In this document: positions 27,007 to 36,600 of the stretch, piece after piece
How positions within the stretch are numbered: the stretch's first letter is position 1
Layout of the letters: the number at the start of each line of letters is the position of its first letter
Source: Trichomonas vaginalis G3
Lineage: Eukaryota > Parabasalia > Trichomonadida > Trichomonadidae
DNA length: 64,000 nt
Assembly: GCF_026262505.1 (NCBI RefSeq)
Contig: NC_067206.1
Span: 25,497,896 to 25,561,895 of the forward strand
Reading direction: 5' to 3'
Notes under the pieces: model-generated
Told to the model about the DNA's origin: nothing
Databases searched by the model: none
What the model saw: the letters and a program-made list of their open reading frames with translations, nothing else
Translations under genes and position numbers: made by a program

Positions 27007-27038
27007 TTCATATGGGTAAAAATATAGAATAGTTGGAT

Positions 27039-30000
27039 TTATGTGTCATAATAGAACCCACTCGGACCAAGCTTTACTTTCTTCCTGACTGAGTTTTTAA
27101 CTCTTCTTTTTCCTTCATTGCCACTACTTTCACTAGATGAAGTTACTTCTTCACTATTTTCACTTTGTTCTACTCTTCTCTTCTTCTTTGGTGTCGCTTT
27201 TGGTAACATGCCCTCTGCTTCAAGTTGTTGCATCTTTGCCTCATGTTCACCTAGTATGTTGTAAATTTCCCATGTCCTTTTTGCCTTTGGGCTCTGGTCG
27301 CCCATCTCAGGTAACCTATATCCTAGAAAGATTTTGTCATAGTTTGTATTTGAGTCTTCGCGTATTGTTTGCATGACTCTTTCCTGAGTTTCCGGTTCAA
27401 GCTCTTCAAACAGAGCTTGTCCATATGGAATAAGCTCGTTTCCAAATATATGTTTTTGTAGCCATTCTGGTTTTCTTTCCATGTTACCAATAATATCTTT
27501 TGTGAATGGGAAAGCTTTTACCCAATGTTTCAGTCTTGCGTCATTTATTTCTGTAGTTGGTTTTATTTTGTCAAGGAACATGTTTTTCAATACTAACATT
27601 TCATTTGGTACTGTCCATTTGAGTTTTCTTAAATATTCATCCATTCTCGGTTCATTGTCTGCAAAGTAAGTTTTTATGACATTTTGCAAACTTTCGTTTG
27701 CAAGGTCATGTACAATAGGTTCTCTTCCTTCTCTCTCCCTAACTTTCTTTCTAAACTCTTCACCAAATATACCATCTCTATGGTTCTGTGTAGTTCTTTG
27801 AGATAAATGTTCTAGAACGTCAGGTGTTATATTTCCATCAGCCATGTTCATTTCATACTGGTTCAAAATATCTGCATCTTTCATATCTTTCAATGGCATT
27901 AAAGCCGCGCTGAAAATACCAGCTATATCTGGTTCACCATTCACTTCCATTGCGTCTACAACTTCTTGGAATTGAGGTTGTAAGTTTATGAACCACCTAT
28001 CCGGATTAGCTTTATGACCCCATCTCATTGTAGTTCCATAGTCTGCAGAAACAAAAGTAGGTTTGTTTCCATATTGGCTAGGTTCTGAATGAACTTTAAA
28101 CAATGTTTCATTTCTATATGTTTTGTTGAAATTTAACCTTTTATTTTCACCGAGTTCAGCCAAAGATTGAACGTTATATGGTCGTAAGTAAAAAGGATTG
28201 TTGTATTTGCATACACTTTCTTTCAGTTCTTCCATTCTATGCTGAATATTTTCATCTGATGTTGGAGTCTTTTGTATGTCGGCGAACATTTTTCGATATT
28301 CTTCTACTATGTCAGCCGAATTTTTCTTAGACTCTTGGAAAGATTCCATATTCTCCGCATACTCTTGTTGAGGGTCAAGATTTTTCGGCTGTTCCAAATC
28401 TTCATCTAGTTCTGTGAAGTTAGTTTCCAAAGGAGGGACTTGTTTGTTTCCTTCAGGCTCTTCTAGCTGTTGTTGCTGAACTATTTCTTCCATGTCTGGT
28501 TGTATCTGAACTTCTTCCTGTGGAGTTTCTTGTACCTCATCTGCTGGCATTTCATATATTCCGAGACCGTTTTTAACAAGTTCCCTATCTAAGTCATCCG
28601 GACTCATAAACCTTTCTTCTTTCGTTCCGTCTCTATTTTTTACGCGTTTCATGAAGAGAGTTGAATTATCATTTAGCTCTGACACCAAATATCTCGGAGT
28701 AAATTCAGTCATGTCATTTGGATGATATGCTATTAAATTATATCCCTTAGCGAGCTTGTATTTTCCAGGTTTGAAATTATATCCCATTTGGTGCTGAACC
28801 ATAAAGCTAAATAGGTTCGGGTCAGTATTTCCTTCCTTGAACTTTCTAATAGCTTCTTTATATCTGTCACTAAAGTCAAGAGTATCTGGGTAACCATAGT
28901 CTTCCTTAAGCATTTTTAAGAATTCTTGGTTTCCTTGTTCTCTACTTCTTTTATGTCCTTGCTCTGTTTGTGGTTGTTGCTGTGCAGTGTTTTGAACTGT
29001 TGGTTGTGGTGCAGTGTTTTGAACTGTTGGTTGTGGTGCAGTGTTTTGAACTGTTGGTTGTTGTGTTGGTTGTTGTGTTGGTTTTGGTGCATGCCTGTGT
29101 CTGTGTCCATGTGACGATGTAAATGTTTTAGGTAGTCCTGGTGCAGGTGCTTCTCTTGGAGGGTTTGGTGGTATATAAGTTCCACTAGCTAGTATATAAG
29201 TTCCACCAGCTGGTATATAAGTTCCACCAGCTGGCACATATGTTCCATCTGCAGCATAATGTCCTACCTGACTTTTCGTTTTTAAGAAAGCATTTACTAG
29301 GTCTGTTTTGGTCTGTTGTAACTCTTTTTCTTGACTTTCCACAACAGTTGCTCTAACGGCGTCATAGGCACTTTGAACTGCCTGTCTCGTTGCTGCATCT
29401 GTTATTTTCGTCATATTTTGTGCTACTTCTCTTAACTCTTTGTCGAAACCTTCAGACTTCAGTTTCTTTCCAGATGAGAAGTCGTTCACTAGTTTCACCT
29501 TACTATGAAGAGCTTCGAAGGCGTTCTTAAAGTCAGCATTCATTAAAGCTTCATTTGAACTGTCTTCATCCGCTTGTATTTTTGTCCTTATTGACCCTAT
29601 AAGTTGGGCTGCTTTAGCGTTGGCTTGGGCATCTAACCAGTCATTATTAGCTTTTATATATTCTGCGCTTTTCATTGCCTTTTGCATGGCTGCGTCGTTA
29701 TTTTTACTTTCTTGTGCTAAGTTTTCATACTGTACGGTTTGGTTTTGCAACTGTAAAAGTTTTTCTGCCTTTACATTTGCTTCAACTTCTTTTTTATACT
29801 CATCGCTATCCATATATGTCTTCAGGGCTTTTTGTTTTATTTCTTCATCTTTCAGTACTTTATATTGAGTAGTATGGTTTTTCAAATTTATAACATCTTG
29901 TTCCATTTTTGCTACTTCTGCTGCTTTTTCTGACACTTTTTTCGCATATTCCTCTGTACTTAGTTCTTTCAGTTGTTCTTCTTTCTTCTTTTTCTCTACG

Positions 30001-30389
30001 TTTAACTCATTGAGTTTCTTTGTGTGTCTGTCATATTCTAGTTTCTTTTCGTTTTCGCTTATTTGTTTCTGTATGTCTATGTTTGACTTTTTGACATCTG
30101 TTATTTGATTTTTGAGTGAACTCAAATTCATTTGACTTTGAGGGTTATAGGCTGTTCCGTCTGCAGCTCCACCATAGCCTGCCATTTTCGCTAAAAGTGC
30201 CGCTCTTAAACCTCCACTCTGTGCACCAAGAACTCGGTTTAAAAGCATAGGGTTGCTTGACATTTGTTGCAACATAGTGGGGTCATTCATCATTTGTTGT
30301 TGCAACTGTTGTTGTGGTGTCAGTTTTACTATTGGATGTTTCAATGCTCTCTTCCTCTTACGTATATTCTTACGTAGCTTACGTGGCAT
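27039..30389 (-). CDS. 1116-residue basic/coiled-coil element protein
   Basis: The N-terminus is very basic (MPRKLRKNIRKRKRALKHP) and could bind DNA or act as a nuclear signal. Residues about 85-250 are long charged coiled coil (EKKLEYDRHTKKLNELNVEK). Residues about 375-470 hold two short repeat sets: GGTYIPA units, and PQPTVQNTA units next to a His-rich HGHRHRH. A long globular region follows to about residue 1030, and the C-terminus is again basic and Ser/Glu-rich. It lies just upstream of the major capsid gene in the same direction, so it is probably a virion or assembly protein. The frame is intact here; copy 2 has one frameshift and a 29-codon deletion near the end. No family was recognised. 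Confidence 0.75.
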   Translation of the reverse strand: MPRKLRKNIRKRKRALKHPIVKLTPQQQLQQQMMNDPTMLQQMSSNPMLLNRVLGAQSGGLRAALLAKMAGYGGAADGTAYNPQSQMNLSSLKNQITDVKKSNIDIQKQISENEKKLEYDRHTKKLNELNVEKKKKEEQLKELSTEEYAKKVSEKAAEVAKMEQDVINLKNHTTQYKVLKDEEIKQKALKTYMDSDEYKKEVEANVKAEKLLQLQNQTVQYENLAQESKNNDAAMQKAMKSAEYIKANNDWLDAQANAKAAQLIGSIRTKIQADEDSSNEALMNADFKNAFEALHSKVKLVNDFSSGKKLKSEGFDKELREVAQNMTKITDAATRQAVQSAYDAVRATVVESQEKELQQTKTDLVNAFLKTKSQVGHYAADGTYVPAGGTYIPAGGTYILASGTYIPPNPPREAPAPGLPKTFTSSHGHRHRHAPKPTQQPTQQPTVQNTAPQPTVQNTAPQPTVQNTAQQQPQTEQGHKRSREQGNQEFLKMLKEDYGYPDTLDFSDRYKEAIRKFKEGNTDPNLFSFMVQHQMGYNFKPGKYKLAKGYNLIAYHPNDMTEFTPRYLVSELNDNSTLFMKRVKNRDGTKEERFMSPDDLDRELVKNGLGIYEMPADEVQETPQEEVQIQPDMEEIVQQQQLEEPEGNKQVPPLETNFTELDEDLEQPKNLDPQQEYAENMESFQESKKNSADIVEEYRKMFADIQKTPTSDENIQHRMEELKESVCKYNNPFYLRPYNVQSLAELGENKRLNFNKTYRNETLFKVHSEPSQYGNKPTFVSADYGTTMRWGHKANPDRWFINLQPQFQEVVDAMEVNGEPDIAGIFSAALMPLKDMKDADILNQYEMNMADGNITPDVLEHLSQRTTQNHRDGIFGEEFRKKVREREGREPIVHDLANESLQNVIKTYFADNEPRMDEYLRKLKWTVPNEMLVLKNMFLDKIKPTTEINDARLKHWVKAFPFTKDIIGNMERKPEWLQKHIFGNELIPYGQALFEELEPETQERVMQTIREDSNTNYDKIFLGYRLPEMGDQSPKAKRTWEIYNILGEHEAKMQQLEAEGMLPKATPKKKRRVEQSENSEEVTSSSESSGNEGKRRVKNSVRKKVKLGPSGFYYDT

Positions 30390-30657
30390 TTTAAGTGAAG
30401 TTAAAAAGCGGTTTTTGACAGATGTTTATATGACACTTTTTGTTCAGCACAAAAAACTACTCGGTCAAAGTGTTGTCAGTTTTGTAAAATAACCGTCCTA
30501 TCTCATTCTATAAGGGGGAAAAGGCTTCTCAAAGTATACTTCCTTGGAACGCCTGTAACTTTTCCTGTAGCGACGATAGACCCTTACTTGTCCGGACAAA
30601 GTTATACTAAACATCTTCAGGGCTAGAGGGCACGAAGTGCCTGGAGGCCCCACTACC
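30390..30657. repeat. Right terminal region of copy 1, with terminal inverted repeat and hairpin
   Basis: About 210 bp of non-coding sequence separate the 1116-residue gene from the tip. The last 45 bp (30613-30657) are the terminal inverted repeat and contain the hairpin GGCAC-GAA-GTGCC (30629-30641). The tip CCCCACTACC is followed by a run of 17 T. Confidence 0.7.
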
Positions 30658-30674
30658 TTTTTTTTTTTTTTTTT
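30658..30674. repeat. T17 homopolymer abutting the element tip
   Basis: Seventeen T directly follow the tip. Copy 2 has 27 A directly before the equivalent tip (52854-52880), so in the orientation of the element both have the same homopolymer at the same end. Confidence 0.8.
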
Positions 30675-31201
30675 CAAATATTATCAATATGTTTATAAAA
30701 TCTTTTTATAAAAAGAAACACCAATTCTGACTAATTTTAATCGAAGATTCAAATTATCAAATTTACAACACTACACAATATGAGTCTAATCAAACTATCT
30801 CTTGATGTTACACTATTTTTGAATCATGATTCTTGGATATATTAGTTATGGTGTTTATTAAATCGCTAATTTCACTAAAAATATAGGAAAATTATTTGAA
30901 ATCTTATATTTATTTCTTTCACATACCTTGAATATGAATTAGTTCTGGTTAATATGAGGCTATTTTTTACAGACCTAAATTTTCTTATTAAAAGTAATCC
31001 TTACATAATAAAAACATATTTCAAGTTATGCCAAAAATAATTCTTCAAGTCGAAGCTTTGTTTAAGATCATTCAAATTATTTGAAACAATAATCAGTTTA
31101 AATTCATTTAAAATACTCGGAATCATATATTTACCGTTTAAAAATAATAAACTACATTGTATTGTATTGGTAAATACAAATATAAAAAATTTTAATAATT
31201 C
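30675..31201. other. Host intergenic region, AT-rich
   Basis: No open frame or RNA gene is evident. It lies downstream of the minus-strand repeat protein gene that follows, so it includes its 3' untranslated region. Confidence 0.6.
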
Positions 31202-32971
31202 TTATTTCTTATGTTTCTTTGGAGGCGGTGCAGGCCCATCATCATCCGAATCACTAAACAATGGCTTCTTCTGTTACTTCTTTGGAGGAGGTGCTGGCTC
31301 ATCATCGTCATCAGAATCGCTAAATAATGGTTTCTTTTGTTGTTTCTTTGGTTTTTCTTCTTCATCGTTTTCTTCACTTACTTTTGACTTCTTTTGTTGT
31401 TTCTTTGGCTTTATTTCCTCTTCATCTTCATCATCATCGCTAAACATTGGCTTCTTCTGTTGCTTCTTAGGAGGAGGAGGTGCTGGTTCATCATCATCAG
31501 AATCACTAAACATTGGCTTCTTCTGTTGTTTCTTTGGTTTTTCTTCATCACTTACTTTTGATTTCTTTTGTTGTTTTGGTTTGATTTCTTCTTCTTCGTC
31601 ATCATCACTAAACATTGGCTTCTTTTGCTGCTTCTTCGGCTTTGGCTCTTCATCATCATCAGAATCACTGAAAGCTGGCTTAGTTTGCTTCTTTGGCTTG
31701 ATTTCTTCTTCATCAGAATCACTAAACATTGGCTTCTTCTGTTGTTTCTTTGGCTTTTCTTCTTCATCAGAATCACTAAACATTAGTTTCTTTTGAACTG
31801 TCTTCTGTTTCTTCGGCTGTTCTTCTTCTTCGGAATCACTGAAAGCTGGTTTAGTTTGTTTCTTTGGTTGTGGTTTTGGAGGTTCATCATCTTCATCTGA
31901 ATCACTAAACATTGGTTTCTTTTGTTGTTTCTTTGGTTTTTGCTCTTCTTCATCTTCATCGGAATCACTGAAAGCCGGCTTCTTTTGTTGCTTTGGATTT
32001 GGTTTTTCTGCTTTAGATGAGTTAGATTTCTTTGGAGCTGGGGCTTCGTCTTCATCTGAGTCATCGCTGAACAACTTCTTCGATTCCTTAGAGTTCTTTG
32101 CCTTCTTTTGTGGCTTTGCTGGTTCTTCATCTGAATCAGATGAAAATGCAGGATGAGATTTCAAGTTCTTTGGCTTCTGTTGTGGCTCTTCGTCCGAACT
32201 TTCATCAGAATCTTCCTTGTGGAAGGCAGTAGGAGGCTCAGGAGAGAGTAAAGCTGAGTCTGTGTAAATCGGATTCTTTTGCTTTGAAGAAGAAGATGAT
32301 TTGGCAGCTGGTGATGAACTGTCATCGTAATCTGAGTCTAATAAGCTTGCAGCAGCTTTAGAATCGCGCTTTGGTTTAGCTGGAGGCTCATCATCTTCGC
32401 TTGAGTCTAATTGCTTCTTGCTTGATGACGATTTCTTAGCAGGTGATGCCGTATTCTTTGTTGGTTTAATTGCCTTTGGTGGTGGAACTTCTTCATCGTC
32501 TGATGAACTGAAGTATTTCTTATTTCCTGATTTCTTTGGTGGTGAAGGTACTGGTTCTTCAATATCTTCATCAGAATCGTCTGACGGTGGCTTAGCTTGT
32601 CTTTTTGATGATTTTTTAGAAGTACTTGTTGCACTACTTTCTGAAGCACTTGATTTACGTCTTCCATCTTTCGATGGGGAAGAATATGAATTTACGTCAC
32701 AATCATATTGCATTTCTTTCTCACGAATTTCTTCTTCTAATTGTTGAATAGATTTTTCCATTGAAGAAAGGTTGTTTGAAAGTTGCTTGTACTTTTTGCT
32801 AAGTCTGATATATTCTTCGACGAGTTGTTGCTGTGTTTTAGCGCGCTTTCTTAATGAAGAATCGTTTTTTTCTTTTTGTTCCTTATAAGATCCCTCAGTC
32901 ATAAGATCATTTCTGGAGATCTTTGGCTCACTGTAAAGAGATTTCCTCTTACCATAATTTGCTCCTTTCAT
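31202..32971 (-). CDS. Lys/Ser/Asp-rich repeat protein with late in-frame stop
   Basis: The intact part encodes 565 residues (32971-31274). Residues about 40-90 form a coiled coil (QQLVEEYIRLSKKYKQLSNN). The rest alternates basic PKKQQKKP words with acidic FSDSDEDE blocks, at least a dozen repeats, like Nopp140/SRP40-type nucleolar chaperones. These blocks are good casein kinase 2 targets. A TAA at 31274-31276 stands where other repeats have CAA (KKQQKK). Beyond it the same frame continues for 23 codons to a second stop at 31202, so one C-to-T change probably shortened the protein. Nuclear or nucleolar location is inferred from composition; repeats of this kind arise easily, so homology is uncertain. 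Confidence 0.7.
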
Positions 32972-33595
32972 TATAAAATACTAAAAAAATCAAGTCACTT
33001 TTCCACTTTTTTCCTTACATCAATACCGAGTTGCTAACTCGGACTTGAAGTATAGCTGATACAAACCAACCACCACCATACGATGCTATGAGCTACCCAA
33101 TAATATGATTCGATTTGGAAAATCTGATAAAATTTCTCATTCTCATTCCCTATAACATTCGCTTATGATATTAGCTATACATTTTCATGTTAGGGTATAT
33201 TTCATCTAACTTATCACAAATAATATATTGAATCAATGAGATATTATCAAATTATTTGATTTGTAGTCTGAATAGCCAAGAAACAATTTTCTAGACAAAA
33301 TGTAGTGATTTATGCAATTTTGAGCTCATCAAAGAAAATATGCAAAATATATAATCTGATTTCATTTTAAATTGTACAGTAATTCGTGGTATAATCGATA
33401 CTTGTAATAACATTAGATTTGATATCGGGATAATTCAAACTATTAATGATAAATTTTAATAAATCAACATAACCCTTCGTGATTGAAACTAATCAAGACA
33501 TGGATAAACTATTCTTCGAACTAACTAATCCAATTCTGTAAGAATAATAGTAAATCTTGACCATTACTTTTTTTGTATGGCACAATGAAGTGGAG
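32972..33595. other. Host intergenic region between divergent genes
   Basis: This AT-rich stretch of about 620 bp lies between the minus-strand repeat protein and the plus-strand SANT/AT-hook gene. It should hold both promoters; only the right one shows a clear initiator. Confidence 0.6.
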
Positions 33596-33604
33596 TCACT
33601 TTTT
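33596..33604 (+). promoter_or_regulatory. Inr initiator TCACTTTTT
   Basis: TCACTTTTT matches the trichomonad initiator consensus (TCA, pyrimidine, T/A) and lies 27 bp upstream of the ATG at 33623, within the short 5' leaders usual in Trichomonas. It supports the start at 33623 rather than an upstream non-ATG start. Confidence 0.7.
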
Positions 33605-33622
33605 CTTTCTCTTCGAGAAAAG

Positions 33623-36600
33623 ATGATGAAAATAAATGTCGGACCTCCTTTAGATGGTGAGCTGAGCATCGATATATCAGCGAACCCCACCATCATGGAT
33701 GTCAAGGCATATATTTACAAGATCAGTACCATTCCTACATCAAACATTAAAATATTCCGAAACAACATCGAGATGGCGAACACCGTGAGCACAGCCGATT
33801 TTGCCAATAACTCAACAGATCATTTCACATGCATTATTGATGAACAAACAGAAAATAATAACAATATTCGACAAGAAGACATCGATAAAAAGGTTGATTT
33901 CATCTCAAACATGGGCTATCAAAGAGAGAACGTCATCAAGGCATTAAAAGATACAAATTACAAAACAGAAGATGCGATTTCATTATTAAAATCTTCCATC
34001 TCGAGACAAAGAGCCGATTTTACATCAAAAAAGGAACAACATTCCAACAAAATCAGCCATGATCGTAGCAAACACAAAGAAAAATGGACTTCAAGTGATG
34101 ATGAAAAATTACTTGATTTATACTTAAAAGTATCTAAAACATCAATCAAATGGAGCTTTATACAGCAATACTTCCCTAATTGTTCAACATCTCGTCTCGA
34201 AAAGAAATTTAATAAAATCATCAAAAAAATTCAACAAAATAAGAGTAATATCAAAATGCCACCTGCATTACTAAACGATGTATTTGGGTTCGTCGATATC
34301 AATCTTCATAAAAGTAATTTGACTCAAAGTTTTGACAGAAAAGTGCCAATAAACGTTATAAAATTAATTTTAAGTTTTAATCAGAACAAATGCAATATTG
34401 ATGATGTTGTTAAAGAGAAAGATTTTAATTCATTTCCAAAAGGATATTTAATTTACTTGATTTATTGGATCCACATTAATTTGAACATTTTTGTTTTGCC
34501 GTCGAATAAATGGTCATTAAAAGAAATCAGAATTCTTCTTGACAGGCATTACAACAACAACAATGACCAAGAGATTGCTTCCCAATTGAAGAAGAAAGAT
34601 AATTTCGATGTACATGACAAAATCAAACAAATTAAAATGGCAATAATTGAAGATATCGAATTAACAACTTTTGCAAAATATTTTGAGAATTTCGAAGTGA
34701 AAGAATGCGAATACAACAGAGATGACATTCCTGTTTACGTCAATGACTTGTTAAACAAGTATTTGAACTTCGAAAATGATAAATTGAGATTAAATCAATG
34801 GAGCCAAGCAACAAATTATGAAAGTGAAATTGAAGAAGATTTGATTTCTAAAGAATTCCAATGGAATGACGAAATGGAAATGAAACTTTTGGATGGAGTA
34901 GAGGAATATGGAAGTACTAATTCTGGTTTTAGAAAGATATTGAAGAAAAATGAATGGGAATTTCCAATTGAAGAAATTACGAAACATTTCAAACAAATAA
35001 AAACTGAAATTTGCGAAGGAAAGAAGAAAAATTTGATCAAAAACAGAACAAAATTAGTCATTAATCCTTTCAAACTCGTAAAGACTTACTTGGCTATTGG
35101 TAATATCCAGTCTATATACCCTTTCTGCACTTTAGGATATTTAAGATATCTCTTGTTTTTCATTTCTTCATTCATTGCATCACAAAAAGTGACAAATAAA
35201 CAGAAAGAGTGGACTTTGAACGATGTAAGAGTGATGCTCGAGATGAGTAGCGATGGAGAGAGTGATTCAAGCATAAGCGAAAGGTTAAATCACAAATTCG
35301 ACGTGAATTCAATTGTCGATAAGAAATTAGAAATTGTCAGACAGTTGAGATCAAGCGAAATGAAGAAATTTGTGCAGTATGGAGAGAACGCAGCTATTCC
35401 TAATCAAGATTTCGAAATTGATGAAAATTATATTCCAATTTATTTTATCAAAATCCTTGAAGACTACAATAATCGTAATAAGAACATTGTTAATATATTA
35501 GATGTCGTAGATTTATTCAAAAAATCAGATAATAATTTTAATTTTGACTTATTTAAGCAAAAATTCCCTGAAAATAATCCAGGACATCTTTTATTCATCT
35601 TCCATTGGCTTGTTTTCTCTCTTAACAAATGCATTTATGTAGATGGATGGTCTCATTACGACATAAAACAAGTTTTTATTGATTATTATGAAAAAGTTGA
35701 TCCAGAATTGACAAGAAAGAAGTTGTTGACACGAAAAACAGCTGATGAAATCGTCAGATTCAGAACACAGTTGATAGAATCGCTGAAGAAACCTCCGAAC
35801 TTGGAAGAATTCATGTCTTCTGTTAAATTCGATGTGAATGAAAGTGAATATGACTTTCTAGGAATTCCAAGTTATTTACGTGATGCTGTATCACTTTATA
35901 AAAATCACCGCCGCGTTTTGGAAGGAGCTTATAAATGGACAAAAGAAAATGAACAACTTCTGTTGACATTGTTCTCAGCGCGAAAAGCGAATTGGGAGAA
36001 AATTAGTCAAAATTTCCCAAATTGCCAACTTAATGATTTGAAAAATCACTTTAAAGAACTGAAAAGCGAAATAGAAAACGGAAACAAGCGTAATTTCGAA
36101 ATTACTGCCGAAGAAAAGGATTTCATCATGAAATACCAACCAGAAAAGGAAGAAAAATACGAAGAAAATGAAAGCATAGTTGTTTTGAAATCGGAAAAAT
36201 ACGAAATTCCGAAAATTCCAACAGAAGCAATTGATATCAAGGACATTTTAATGAAACTGAAAGAAAACAGCATGTATTACAAGAAATTGGATAATTATAA
36301 AGGTCTTTCGAGTGGATACATTGCTTTCTTAGTTTTCGCTTTGATGATGAGATGTAGGAAATACAACTTCAAGAGATACAATGAGAAATACTACAGAATG
36401 GCAATATTAATGCATTATGATAACGTAAATAAAAGACTAATGCAGAACTACGTCAATATCAACATCGAAAGATTTTTAGCTCTCATATCAAAATACAACA
36501 AAAAACTACTAAATCAAGAATTGCTCCAAAGTTATATTGATGTTGCAGAAACAGTAAAAGTAACAAATGAATATTCAGTTCAAGGAGTTCCTGTGTATTT

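Larger units (their letters stand above)
6003..30657. mobile_element. Maverick/Polinton-like element, copy 1
   Basis: The left tip (from 6003, GGTATGAGGGGCTTCC) and the reverse complement of the right tip (to 30657, GGTAGTGGGGCCTCC) form imperfect terminal inverted repeats of about 45 bp. Inside are genes typical of polintons and polinton-like viruses: retroviral-type integrase, FtsK/HerA-type packaging ATPase, SF3 helicase, and major and minor capsid candidates. There are also a methylase, a phage-like fibre, an HNH endonuclease and KilA-N genes. No DNA polymerase B or adenovirus-type protease was seen. Several genes have single-base frameshifts. It might instead be two fused elements meeting near 14 kb; the matching tips argue for one. 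Confidence 0.75.

Noticed and set aside
31167..31796. Open frame rich in Ser/Phe/Gly opposite the Lys/Ser/Asp repeat gene
   Set aside because: It is the antisense of the acidic repeats. The sense protein has a coherent coiled-coil N-terminus and a proper ATG.
33557..33622. N-terminal extension of the SANT/AT-hook gene by 22 codons
   Set aside because: It would need a TTG start and would place the initiator TCACTTTTT inside the coding region.
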